A DNA stretch of 64,000 nt from Cellvibrio sp. pealriver (GTDB taxonomy: Bacteria; Pseudomonadota; Gammaproteobacteria; Pseudomonadales; Cellvibrionaceae). The stretch spans positions 2,261,149-2,325,148 of the forward strand of contig NZ_KQ236688.1 of assembly GCF_001183545.1 (NCBI RefSeq). Reading direction: 5' to 3'. The notes under the pieces are model-generated. The model saw only the letters and a list, made by a program, of their open reading frames with translations. It searched no databases and was not told where the DNA came from. Made by a program: the position numbers and the translations under genes. Below are positions 18,001 to 26,700 of this stretch, piece by piece (the stretch's first letter is position 1; the number at the start of each line of letters is the position of its first letter).

Positions 18001-19854
18001 TTAATGTCCACGAACCAAACTGGATTCCAATTGCTCCAGCGTTTTACCTTTGGTTTCGGGAATAAACCTGACTGCCAATATGAAACACAACACCATAGCG
18101 ATGGCGTAGAGCAAGTAGGTTACGGTGGAGCCGAACACTTCCAACTGCCACGGAAATAAACTGGCCACGGCAAAACTGGTACTGGCATTGAGCACACCGG
18201 CCGTTGAAATACCAATCGCACGTAAATGATTTGGGAAAATTTCCGCCAACATGGTCCAGGTGACCGGCCCCAATGAAATTGAAAATCCGGCAATAAAACC
18301 CAGCAAACCAATCAATACCGCAAGCGAATTAATAGAAATAGCCGTTTTCAGTAACAGCGATTGATAACCGCTAAAATCCTGCCGGATTTTCGCCTGTAAC
18401 TGCTCATCCGTTGTAGCACTGTAAGCGGTTTGATTGTTTTCTTGTGATGCAAGCTGCACGACATTAAATAGCGCTGTTTTTATTGCAGAAAAATACTCTA
18501 CTTCACTGCCGAAGGTTTGCCCCGCAATGGACTGCAACGCCTGTGCAAGCAGATCTATTTTTTGCTGCTGGGTGGCGATGTCCGGCGCATTTAACGGAAG
18601 ACTCATTAATAGGGTGTCGCCTTGGTAAAATTGCACCGTGTCGCCTGCAATTTCAATGCGATCTTTTTGGTAGACATCCGGGTTTTGGTTAGCCGCTTCC
18701 GTTACCAGCCCTTGATGAAATAACTCCGTACGAATATCCGCAATTGAACTCGCTTCTAATTGGTAGCGCGCCTGATAGAAAGAAAAACTCGCAAGCCCCA
18801 ACGACAGAGCCATAATCGCCGTGCCCATGATCAACAATAATTTGCGCCCGAGCTTATCGATCAACACCATCGCAATTAATGTAGTAAAAACAAATACCGC
18901 GCCCAAGATAATGGTTTGCAAAAATGCACTGTCGCGCCCTACTCCCGATGTTTCAAACACCATGGGCGCATAATAAAGTACAGAATTAATGCCAGAGAGC
19001 TGCTGGAAAGCGGCCAGCGCGAAAGCGATCAGTAAAATGCGGCGCATGGGTTTGGAAAACAATTGAGCCATTTCTGCACGCAGGGATTTTCGCTGTGTTT
19101 TGTTCGATAAATCCTGCTGTAAATTGTGTTTGATGCTGGCAATTTCTTCAGCCGCTGCACTTGCGCCGCGCAAGCGCGTTAACACCAGCAATGCTTCTTG
19201 CTCGCGCCCGCGCACCATTAACCAACGCGGGCTTTCGGGAATTACAATCAGTAGCAACAAATAAGCGGCGGCCGGGAAAAAACCAACACCCAGCATCCAG
19301 CGCCAATTCAGTTCCGGGTTTTGTACCCACTGCAAAATAAAATAATTGGAAAAGTAAGCCGCAAAAATGCCAAGCACAATATTAAGTTGGTTGATCGACA
19401 CCAATTTTCCACGCTGTGCCGCCGGTGCAATTTCAGCGATGTATACCGGCGCGATCAAAATAGCGATGCCCACACCGATACCGGCAATAATTTTGGCGAT
19501 GATAAAAATCGCAATGTGATGGGCAAATGCAGTCCCTAATGCAGCGATGGCAAAAAACACCCCGGTAATGACCAGCGCCCGTTTTCGCCCCAGCCAATCA
19601 CCCAAATAGCCCGCAATCAGGTTGCCAAAAATACTGCCCAAAATAATGGCACCGGATGAAAAACCCAGTAAAAACGCATCGTCATAGATTTCAAGGGAAA
19701 CGCGATAGAACGGGATTGCACCGGAATTGACGGTACCATCAAAACCCAGCAGGAAACCACCCAGCGCGACGATCAGCGCGAGCAATACCGGATACCAGCT
19801 GCTTGCTGCTGCGGGAGTGGCAGGATTGAGCTGGCCGGATACAGGACCCGTCAT
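18001..19854 (-). CDS. MFS sugar:H+ symporter with a large extra loop
   Basis: The 617-residue protein is a sugar-porter-family MFS transporter with the family signatures GGFLLGFD (~32-39), GDWLGRKRA, PESPRWL (~206-212), QQLSGINSVLYYAP and PETKGKTLEQLE near the end. These match XylE/AraE/GalP-type inner-membrane proton symporters. Unlike the usual ~470 residues, it has an insertion of ~140 residues (~361-503) between the predicted ninth and tenth helices, a hydrophilic helical stretch likely on the periplasmic side. The ATG has an AGAGGT ribosome site. A LacI-type operator lies ~105 bp upstream. The downstream order, GH43 then GH26, suggests uptake of the sugar or short oligosaccharide released by those enzymes. 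Confidence 0.88.
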   Translation of the reverse strand: MTGPVSGQLNPATPAAASSWYPVLLALIVALGGFLLGFDGTVNSGAIPFYRVSLEIYDDAFLLGFSSGAIILGSIFGNLIAGYLGDWLGRKRALVITGVFFAIAALGTAFAHHIAIFIIAKIIAGIGVGIAILIAPVYIAEIAPAAQRGKLVSINQLNIVLGIFAAYFSNYFILQWVQNPELNWRWMLGVGFFPAAAYLLLLIVIPESPRWLMVRGREQEALLVLTRLRGASAAAEEIASIKHNLQQDLSNKTQRKSLRAEMAQLFSKPMRRILLIAFALAAFQQLSGINSVLYYAPMVFETSGVGRDSAFLQTIILGAVFVFTTLIAMVLIDKLGRKLLLIMGTAIMALSLGLASFSFYQARYQLEASSIADIRTELFHQGLVTEAANQNPDVYQKDRIEIAGDTVQFYQGDTLLMSLPLNAPDIATQQQKIDLLAQALQSIAGQTFGSEVEYFSAIKTALFNVVQLASQENNQTAYSATTDEQLQAKIRQDFSGYQSLLLKTAISINSLAVLIGLLGFIAGFSISLGPVTWTMLAEIFPNHLRAIGISTAGVLNASTSFAVASLFPWQLEVFGSTVTYLLYAIAMVLCFILAVRFIPETKGKTLEQLESSLVRGH

Positions 19855-19935
19855 ATTTACCTCTTCTATTGTTATTAGCGTCTAATCAATACGGCTTCAC
19901 ACCGCCAATTTCGACTGGATGAATCTAATTTCCAG

Positions 19936-19964
19936 TTGACAATTGGCTCAACTGAAATTAATGT
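19936..19964 (+). promoter_or_regulatory. Candidate sigma-70 promoter overlapping the operator
   Basis: TTGACA (19936-19941) and TAATGT (19959-19964) are separated by 17 bp on the plus strand. The -10 element runs into the operator, a classic arrangement for repression. On the opposite strand TTGAGC and TTAGAT, also 17 bp apart, could serve the symporter gene. Motif match only. Confidence 0.45.
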
Positions 19965-19983
19965 TAACGTTAACGTGATCGAA
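19960..19983. promoter_or_regulatory. LacI-type operator, copy 1
   Basis: The site has the palindromic core GTTAACGTTAAC with a central CG, flanked by AAT and GTGATCGAA. All 24 bp recur exactly, inverted, at 26582-26605. It lies between the divergent symporter gene and the solute-binding-like gene. LacI-family regulators bind such sites; the plus-strand regulator gene at 3954 is the local candidate. Confidence 0.75.
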
Positions 19984-20146
19984 ACTCAAGGCGTTTTGAG
20001 AAATTCTTATTCCTTGGTTGCTTGATCCGCTGTTTCGTCACGTTAGTTTTGCCAAGTGGTTGTTATGTAGTTTCTGTATCCAGGACGAGGCCTTGCGCCT
20101 CATTGCTTTTGCGGGTCACTTCGCTTCTGTTGCGACCCGCTTTTTT
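19970..20146 (+). ncRNA. Candidate small RNA or terminated leader
   Basis: A plus-strand transcript from the promoter at 19936 would run ~175 nt, through a small stem GAGGC-CTTGC-GCCTC (20087-20101), to a strong intrinsic terminator (GCGGGTC at 20111, GACCCGC at 20134, then six T residues to 20146). The next gene starts only at 20229. This is either an attenuated leader or a stand-alone RNA. It rests on signals only; no RNA family is recognised. The rest of 19855-20228 shows no convincing gene. Confidence 0.35.
20111..20146 (+). terminator. Rho-independent terminator
   Basis: A GC-rich 7-bp stem (GCGGGTC/GACCCGC) with a 16-nt loop is followed directly by TTTTTT on the plus strand. No recognised plus-strand gene ends before it. 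Confidence 0.8.
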
Positions 20147-20228
20147 CTCGGGATTTACTTAACAGAATTGACTGACAGCAACAAAAGAAACTCGCAGCCC
20201 TACAATAACGAATAACTGCAGAGGTGTA

Positions 20229-21089
20229 ATGATGAGCCGTAATCCTACCGGCCTATTGATATTACTAACAATGATTCTCACCCTTGAGAGCCATGCCCAA
20301 ACCCGACTGCACACACCCGCCTTAATCAATGACAATGACCGCTACGCTTTTGCTATGGCAACACTGGCATTAAGTTATGTTGATAAAAATATTCAACTAC
20401 AAGCAGACTCCAGTGAAGAAAAAACCTTGCCGCGCGTAATGAGCGAAATAGACTCAGGCCAGCTCGATATATTTTGGACAGCAACCGACAAAGACAAGGA
20501 GCAGGATTTTTTGCCCGTACGTATACCTTTATATAAAGGCATGTTCGGCTATCGGATTTTTATTATTCACAAGAACAATCAATATAAATTTAATGCAATC
20601 AACAACCTTTCCGATTTGAAATCTATTTCACTAGGACAAGGCCGCACCTGGGCAGATACCAGTATTCTGGAAGCAAATGGTTTACATGTAGTGAAAGTGA
20701 GTAAATTCCCCAGTTTGCTCTATATGGTGGATGGACAACGCTTTGATGCTTTTCCTCGCGGCATCCATGAACCCTGGGGAGAGATTGCTTCGCACTCGCA
20801 ATTGCAGTTGGCCGTTGAACAACGATTGATGCTTAGCTACAAAATGCCGTTTTACTTATTCGTACATAAAAATAACCGCACACTCGCACAGCAATTGGAA
20901 ACGGGTTTAAACCAGGCAATCGCCGATGGCAGTTTTGATAAACTTTTTTACGCTGAACCCGGTGTACAAAAAGTATTGCAGTTTGCAAACTTAAAAAACC
21001 GCACCCTGATTGAATTACAAAACCCTTACCTCACACCGGAAACTCCTGTTAACCGACCGGAGCTTTGGTTGGATATCGCTAAATTTTAA
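20229..21089 (+). CDS. Periplasmic solute-binding-protein-like (type 2 PBP fold)
   Basis: The 286-residue product has a signal peptide (~1-23, ending ESHAQ) and a domain resembling family 3 solute-binding proteins without an ABC partner nearby. The pattern includes MSEIDSGQLDIFWTATDKD, the hinge-like SDLKSISLGQGRTWADT, and LNQAIADGSFDKLFY near the end. Such orphan proteins in Cellvibrio-like organisms may act as periplasmic sensors rather than transport components. The start follows GAGG; an ATG at 20232 is equally possible. The gene runs into the propeller lipoprotein gene 19 bp downstream, which suggests an operon. The ligand is unknown. Confidence 0.7.
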   Translation: MMSRNPTGLLILLTMILTLESHAQTRLHTPALINDNDRYAFAMATLALSYVDKNIQLQADSSEEKTLPRVMSEIDSGQLDIFWTATDKDKEQDFLPVRIPLYKGMFGYRIFIIHKNNQYKFNAINNLSDLKSISLGQGRTWADTSILEANGLHVVKVSKFPSLLYMVDGQRFDAFPRGIHEPWGEIASHSQLQLAVEQRLMLSYKMPFYLFVHKNNRTLAQQLETGLNQAIADGSFDKLFYAEPGVQKVLQFANLKNRTLIELQNPYLTPETPVNRPELWLDIAKF

Positions 21090-21108
21090 ATACAACCACG
21101 AGCCAATC

Positions 21109-21972
21109 ATGCGTACTTATCTTTCATTGTGTCTCGGTATTGCAACACTTTTATGCAGCATTAGCTGCAAACAATCCACAGTGAGCACCCCACCCCAACT
21201 ACCAAAGCTGATACCGCTGTGGACTACGCATGACTTACCTATGCCAGAATCCGTCGTACTGGTTAAAGGGGAAACCGAATACTTATTGGTATCGCTTATT
21301 GATGGCGACCCAACCCAAAAGGATGGCAAAGGCGGGATTGCACAAATAGGGCTGGACGGAAATATCATTAACCTGCAATGGTACAAGGGTTTAAACGCGC
21401 CGAAAGGTATGGCACTTTCCGGCAATGAATTATGGGTAAGCGATATAGATCGATTACTAGTGATTGATATCAACAGCCGAAAACTGTTGCGGCAAATTGC
21501 TATTTCTGGAGCGCAGTTTTTAAATGATGTGGCGATTGATGCGCAAGGCCGTGTCTATGTATCGGATACGTTTACCCATACCGTCTACCGCTTACACCAA
21601 GGTGATTTGGCAATTTACGCACAAAATATCCAAGCCGCTAATGGCCTGTTACCGCAACAGGATGGCTTACTTATCGCCGCAAATGACAAGTTGCTTTATA
21701 TAGATCACAACAAAAAAATCCGCACAATTACACAACAGTTATTTCCCGAGGCCGATGGAGTACAACCGTGGAAAAAAAATTCCTATCTGTTAACTAGCTG
21801 GAAAGGAATGTTGTATTTGGTTGATCAACATAACACTTACTTACTGTGGAACGCGCAAGCTGAAAATAATTACACCGCCGATATTCTTGTGGATTCAGAA
21901 ACAAGCCTGTTAGTCGTTCCAGGCTTGTTTAATAACACCTTGCGCGCTTATCGCCTTGATTATTTGCAATAG
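21109..21972 (+). CDS. Beta-propeller (SMP-30/NHL-like) lipoprotein
   Basis: Starting at the ATG at 21109, the 287-residue product has a lipoprotein signal (LLCSISC, acylated cysteine near residue 21) and a domain with repeated propeller-type strands: NAPKGMALSGNELWVSDIDR, DVAIDAQGRVYVSDTFTHTV and ADGVQPWKKNSYLLTSW. This is the pattern of SMP-30/gluconolactonase or NHL-like six-bladed propellers. An upstream extension to 21010 would overlap the previous gene and destroy the signal peptide. Whether it is enzymatic, for example a lactonase, or a binding protein cannot be told. Its end overlaps the convergent halogenase gene by 13 bp. Confidence 0.75.
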   Translation: MRTYLSLCLGIATLLCSISCKQSTVSTPPQLPKLIPLWTTHDLPMPESVVLVKGETEYLLVSLIDGDPTQKDGKGGIAQIGLDGNIINLQWYKGLNAPKGMALSGNELWVSDIDRLLVIDINSRKLLRQIAISGAQFLNDVAIDAQGRVYVSDTFTHTVYRLHQGDLAIYAQNIQAANGLLPQQDGLLIAANDKLLYIDHNKKIRTITQQLFPEADGVQPWKKNSYLLTSWKGMLYLVDQHNTYLLWNAQAENNYTADILVDSETSLLVVPGLFNNTLRAYRLDYLQ

Positions 21973-23429
21973 TGCTCAACATACTCCTCATGCGAGGATA
22001 AAATCGCCAGCGTGTAATCAATATTCTTGCTGATCTGTTGTAAGAATGTCTGCAACTCTTCTTTACTCATGGTATCCACTAATGGGTGATGATGCTTCGG
22101 CATTAACCCCTGCCCTATCATGACTTGCTGCCATGAATCATCAAACAATTCATTACCATCGCGAAATACCCGACCGGTTTCTTTAAATAATTGAATACGG
22201 TGGCGCAGGGATTCCGGAACTTCCATAGTGCGACAATAGCGCCAGAACTCGGAGTCATTTCGCTCGGTGACGTGGTAATGCAAAATAATAAAATCGCGGA
22301 TATGGGCAATATCAAATTCAGCTTGACGATTGAACTCATCAATATCGCTTTGCACTACACCACCAGCCGGAAACATGCGCAGGAAGCGAATAATATTTTG
22401 CTGGATCAAATGAATACTGGTGGATTCCAATGGTTCCAAAAAGCCGCTCGATAACCCCACCGCAAGGCAGTTTTTATTCCACTGTTTTAAACGACGGCCA
22501 GTGCGGAATTTAATTACCCGTGGCGCATTAAGCGGTTCACCATCAATATTGTTTAGCAAAAGTTTTTTTGCAGATTCATCATCCAGATATTGACTGCAAT
22601 AGACCAAACCGTTGCCAACCCGATGCTGTAAGGGAATACGCCACTGCCAACCAGCGGTGCGCGCAATTGATCGGGTGTAAGGAACAGGAGCCGATGTCGA
22701 TTCGGTTTGTACAGCGATGGCACTATCGCATGGCAACCAATGCGACCAATCCTCGTAACCGGTATGCAGGGCTTGCTCCATTAACAGCGCACGAAAGCCG
22801 GTACAGTCGATAAAAAAATCGGCCTCCAGGCGCGCGCCTGATTCGAGCGTAATTGCCTCAATAAACCCATTGGATTCAGCGGTAGAAACATGGCTGATTT
22901 TTCCTTCTACACGCCGAACACCAAAGCCCTCACTGAATTTGCGTAAATATTTTGCGTATAGGCTCGCATCCAAATGAAAGGCATAATTCAACCCATTATT
23001 CGGTAAATGGGAAAACAAATGCTCTTCTGCAGCACGGCGCTCAAGGCAATAGTGGCCAAATTCTTCCGCAATTCCCAACTCCTTTCCGCGCAACCAGAAA
23101 TGTTGGAATCCCGCAGCCCAACAATCTTTTCCGGTTACACCAAACGCGTGCAAATATTTATGGTTTAACTGGCGCCAGTTTTCAAACTGGATGCCCAATT
23201 TAAAGGTGGCGTTGGTTTCGCGCATAAATTCGCGCTCATTAATTTCCAACAATTTGTGAAAAAACACCATAGTGGGAATAGTCGCCTCGCCAACGCCTAC
23301 GGTGCCAATCTCATCTGATTCAATTAACGTAATCTTGACCGCTTTGCCTAATAGCTTCCCTAATGCTGCAGCAGCCATCCACCCGGCAGTACCACCGCCA
23401 GCGATAATAATATTTTCTATTTTTTTCAT
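21960..23429 (-). CDS. Flavin-dependent tryptophan halogenase-like protein
   Basis: The 489-residue protein starts with the FAD-binding GGGTAGWMAAAALGK (~11-25) and contains the halogenase motif W-x-W-x-IP (GWQWRIPLQH, ~270), the pattern of PrnA/RebH-type FADH2 halogenases. A typical run of GFLEPLESTSIHLIQQN follows. In Cellvibrio, Xanthomonas and Caulobacter relatives such genes sit next to TonB-dependent receptors of carbohydrate loci, and no halogenated product is known for most. It follows the receptor gene on the same strand but a strong terminator (23473) separates them. No flavin reductase gene is visible in the window. Confidence 0.87.
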   Translation of the reverse strand: MKKIENIIIAGGGTAGWMAAAALGKLLGKAVKITLIESDEIGTVGVGEATIPTMVFFHKLLEINEREFMRETNATFKLGIQFENWRQLNHKYLHAFGVTGKDCWAAGFQHFWLRGKELGIAEEFGHYCLERRAAEEHLFSHLPNNGLNYAFHLDASLYAKYLRKFSEGFGVRRVEGKISHVSTAESNGFIEAITLESGARLEADFFIDCTGFRALLMEQALHTGYEDWSHWLPCDSAIAVQTESTSAPVPYTRSIARTAGWQWRIPLQHRVGNGLVYCSQYLDDESAKKLLLNNIDGEPLNAPRVIKFRTGRRLKQWNKNCLAVGLSSGFLEPLESTSIHLIQQNIIRFLRMFPAGGVVQSDIDEFNRQAEFDIAHIRDFIILHYHVTERNDSEFWRYCRTMEVPESLRHRIQLFKETGRVFRDGNELFDDSWQQVMIGQGLMPKHHHPLVDTMSKEELQTFLQQISKNIDYTLAILSSHEEYVEHYCK

Positions 23430-23472
23430 AGCAATTCCAGGGTTTATTTATTTTTATCAGTTTTCTAATAAA

Positions 23473-23499
23473 AAACGGCCACAGAGTGTGTGGCCGTTT
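23473..23499 (-). terminator. Rho-independent terminator of the TonB-dependent receptor gene
   Basis: The minus strand reads AAACGGCCACA, loop CACTC, TGTGGCCGTTT, then more T residues. The 11-bp stem lies 25 bp after the receptor stop and ahead of the halogenase start. Read-through would be needed for cotranscription. Confidence 0.85.
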
Positions 23500-23523
23500 C
23501 CTTAGCGTTACAGCAATTACCGA

Positions 23524-26478
23524 TTAAAACTTGTAGCGCGCGCCGATGTTAAAGCGTGGCCCGGTTTGTACTGCAGCAATCACCATATTTTCATGGCGGC
23601 CGCGAGCACGGGTGGTTTCATCAGTGATATTAATGCCCTCAGCAAACACACTGAGGTTTTCATTAATTTCGTAGCTGACATTCACATCGATCTGACCATA
23701 AGCTTCTACGTAAATCGGGTTGCGCTCGCCATTGCCATCGAAAGTGGAATTGAGAAATTCATCGCGCCAGTTATAGGCGATACGCGCCTGGAATCCATCT
23801 TTATCATAGAAACCAATCAGGTTGGCTGAATCACTCAAACCCAACAAGGCAAACTGGTTAACAACGCCTTCACCTTTGTTGGTGTTGTAGTTGTCATAGC
23901 TAATGTCGCCATTGACAGTAGTGACGTTGAACATGCCACCAAAACCACTTTCACCAAACAAATGTTGTACCGCAAATTCCCAACCATCAATTGAGGCTTC
24001 TTTTTGGTTGAACGGTGCAATGATGGTGAATTGCGTTAACGCATCACCTTGTGATGCATCGCCAACAATCGGCGCACCACCACTTTGTGCAAGCAGATAA
24101 TTCAGTATCGCTAACGCATCTGACGAACCGGTAGCTGCAGCAGCCGCAGCGTATCTATCGCCTTGTGCAGGATGTGCCAAATTGAAAATAGTCGATTGAT
24201 AACTGTCGTTACCGATAAAATTTTCAACATTTTTTTTGTAATAACCCAGCGACACATAACTACCTTCAGCGTAATACCACTCGGCAGAAATATCGAAGTT
24301 GGTGGATTCAAACGGATTTAGATCCGGGTTGCCAGAATTACCAGTACCGCCATTAAAACGCACTGGCTGATTGATGGTCACACCACCTTGAATATCGCTG
24401 TAATTCGGGCGTGCAATGGTCACGCTGTAAGATGCACGTGCAACTACATCTTCCATCAGCTCAATATCGAAATCGACATTAGGCAACCAGTTGTCATATT
24501 CACCGGGCAATTCGGTAAAGGTAGAGCCTTGCGCGATTGGGGTAAATTCGTTTGCTGCAGCCCACACCAGCGAGGTGTAATTCGGTACTAAGGCTTTGGC
24601 AGTAATTTCAGTTTCTTCGTAGCGCACACCTACACCCAAATTCACTGGCATAGTGCCCCAATCCCACCCGAGATTGGTTTGTACATAAGCAGCTGATTGC
24701 TCTTCCAAGGCACGGCGATCAGTAGAATATTCTGGATTTGAGCAAAGTTTTGGTTGCGCACCGCAGTAATAAAATTGCGCTGAGGTATCGCCATATTTTA
24801 ACGACGCTGCGGCGATGGCATCACTAAAGCCATGAAAATCTACCGCGTAGTAATGCGGCTCAAGATTAGGATTATTGGAGCCCGAAATACTGTCAAATTC
24901 GTTCGCCAGATTTTTCTGGGTAAACAAATTATCGGCAAAATCTTCAGCAACACCATACCCGCCCCAAGTATCGCGCTGTGCATTGGAGAAGGCTGAGCGG
25001 TTACTGTTGTCGGTTAATGAAATACCGGCTTCAATGCTTTTCAACAAACTATTATCGAATTCATATTTGGCATCGAGTTTGGTTTGTTCAATTTCAGACA
25101 GCATGTAGCTGTTGCGGAAACTGGTTCCTGACGATTGGAATTTGCTCGCATCAAGCCCCTTCCCATCAAGATAAGTAATATCCATCACCGGGAAATCTTG
25201 CGAATAATCCACAGTGGTAGATGCGCGATTGAAATGCACTGCAGTCACTACGTTGTTGGTACCACGCCAATCTTTTGCACCGGCTTCTGCATCAGAATCG
25301 TGATAATCGAGCACCAATGTCAATTGATCGGTTGGTTGCCATTTCACATTCAAACCAACAGAGTTACCTTCGTTGATGGTACCCCAGTTACCGACACCCA
25401 TTCCGATATCTGCCTGGCTTGCATCGCTATAGACGATAGGACCAACCACTGAGCCAACCTGATTGGTGCCTTGGGTGTATTCACCACCGGTGGGCAAACC
25501 GTTAAACCAGGCAGACAGTTCCTGACGGCGTTGCTCTACATCCTGCTCGTAATAGGTGTAATCCGCGGTGGCAGTAATGGTCTCTGTTGGTGCCCACTGC
25601 AGGGTCAACTGGCCATTGGTACGTTTGCGCTGCATATCGTTAATGCTGTACAACAAATTGCGCGGTACAGAATACACATCTTTTTCTTGCGGGCGATTTT
25701 CAAAACTGCCGTCAGAAGGCAGCGAGCCCCAATCGCCAGCAGTACCGGCGATGGTGTACCAGCCACTGCTGGTTTCTGCTGCGTTATATCCGCTATCGCG
25801 CTCCTGATACGAGCCTGTCAAGGCAACACCAAACGTGCCTTCTGCGAAAGTCGTACTGAAAATACCGGAGACTTCGGGAGTGAGATCCGAACCGGTGCGA
25901 TTGGATTGGTCGTTCACCGCCTTCACACCAACCGATGCCAGGGTTTCACCCACTTCCAACGGCTTTGCGGTTTTGATATTGATCAGCGCACCTATACCGC
26001 CGGTGGATAAATTCGCACGGCCGGTTTTGTGAATGTCTACGCCCGCCACACTTTCTGCAGCGAGGTTATCAAACAAAAATGAACGCGAGTTGGATGCAGA
26101 AGTCGCCTCCAAACTGGCTGCCGGCATTTGGCGACCATTCAAAGTAATCACGTTATAGTCAGAGCCAAAACCGCGCACGGTCACACGGCTACCTTCGCCG
26201 TTATTGCGATCAATGGAAACGCCGGTGATACGCTGCAAGGATTCCGCGAGGTTGGTATCGGGCATCTTGCCGATATCTTCTGCTGAAATTGCATCAACTA
26301 CGCCCGCGCTATTGCGTTTGACATCCATCGATTGCACCAGCGATCCGCGGATACCGGTGACAACCACTTCTTCAACTTGCCCTTCATCCTGCGCCATTGC
26401 CAGATTGCCGGACATGCCGCCCACTAAGGCTGCAATGGTGGAGCAGAGCACTCTCCGCTTCATGGTGAGGTGTTTCAT
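23524..26478 (-). CDS. TonB-dependent receptor of the carbohydrate-scavenging type
   Basis: The 984-residue product has a signal peptide (~1-29), a TonB box-like VEEVVVTGIRGSL at ~35, a plug domain (~50-165; DIGKMPDTNLAESLQRITGV, RVTVRGFGSDYNVITLNGRQ) and a 22-strand barrel ending in an aromatic F. The IRGSLVQSMDVKR start and the plug sequence are typical of the receptors that import oligosaccharides in Cellvibrio, Xanthomonas and Caulobacter. It should move oligosaccharides across the outer membrane using TonB-ExbBD energy. An AGGGGA ribosome site precedes the ATG, and a 24-bp LacI-type operator lies ~105 bp upstream, identical to that of the symporter. No TonB, ExbB or ExbD genes are in the window. 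Confidence 0.93.
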   Translation of the reverse strand: MKHLTMKRRVLCSTIAALVGGMSGNLAMAQDEGQVEEVVVTGIRGSLVQSMDVKRNSAGVVDAISAEDIGKMPDTNLAESLQRITGVSIDRNNGEGSRVTVRGFGSDYNVITLNGRQMPAASLEATSASNSRSFLFDNLAAESVAGVDIHKTGRANLSTGGIGALINIKTAKPLEVGETLASVGVKAVNDQSNRTGSDLTPEVSGIFSTTFAEGTFGVALTGSYQERDSGYNAAETSSGWYTIAGTAGDWGSLPSDGSFENRPQEKDVYSVPRNLLYSINDMQRKRTNGQLTLQWAPTETITATADYTYYEQDVEQRRQELSAWFNGLPTGGEYTQGTNQVGSVVGPIVYSDASQADIGMGVGNWGTINEGNSVGLNVKWQPTDQLTLVLDYHDSDAEAGAKDWRGTNNVVTAVHFNRASTTVDYSQDFPVMDITYLDGKGLDASKFQSSGTSFRNSYMLSEIEQTKLDAKYEFDNSLLKSIEAGISLTDNSNRSAFSNAQRDTWGGYGVAEDFADNLFTQKNLANEFDSISGSNNPNLEPHYYAVDFHGFSDAIAAASLKYGDTSAQFYYCGAQPKLCSNPEYSTDRRALEEQSAAYVQTNLGWDWGTMPVNLGVGVRYEETEITAKALVPNYTSLVWAAANEFTPIAQGSTFTELPGEYDNWLPNVDFDIELMEDVVARASYSVTIARPNYSDIQGGVTINQPVRFNGGTGNSGNPDLNPFESTNFDISAEWYYAEGSYVSLGYYKKNVENFIGNDSYQSTIFNLAHPAQGDRYAAAAAATGSSDALAILNYLLAQSGGAPIVGDASQGDALTQFTIIAPFNQKEASIDGWEFAVQHLFGESGFGGMFNVTTVNGDISYDNYNTNKGEGVVNQFALLGLSDSANLIGFYDKDGFQARIAYNWRDEFLNSTFDGNGERNPIYVEAYGQIDVNVSYEINENLSVFAEGINITDETTRARGRHENMVIAAVQTGPRFNIGARYKF

Positions 26479-26581
26479 TATCTTATTCCCCTGGTGTTGT
26501 TATCTGTTTAAACGATAAACAGCACCCCGGTTCCATCAACCAGCCTTGCATAGCAATAGCAGATGAAACAGGCACTGTTAA

Positions 26582-26605
26582 TTCGATCACGTTAACGTTA
26601 ACATT
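26582..26605. promoter_or_regulatory. LacI-type operator, copy 2
   Basis: An exact, inverted copy of the 24-bp site at 19960 (core GTTAACGTTAAC), placed ~105 bp upstream of the receptor start on the minus strand. An identical 24-bp non-coding match 6.6 kb away, at similar distances from two transport genes, argues for one regulator. The rest of 26479-26700 shows no gene. Confidence 0.78.
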
Positions 26606-26700
26606 CGACCATCAAATTAGCAACATGGAAAATAATTATAAAAACCAAGGAAGGTTATAACCGATTGGCACTCAATCCATCAAATGCCATGTGCGGCGCG

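Noticed and set aside
20018..20215. A 65-codon frame in the symporter/SBP gap
   Set aside because: Runs through the strong terminator at 20111 and has no plausible start.
25471..26010. A 179-codon open frame antisense to the TonB-dependent receptor
   Set aside because: Low-quality antisense frame within a well-supported receptor gene.
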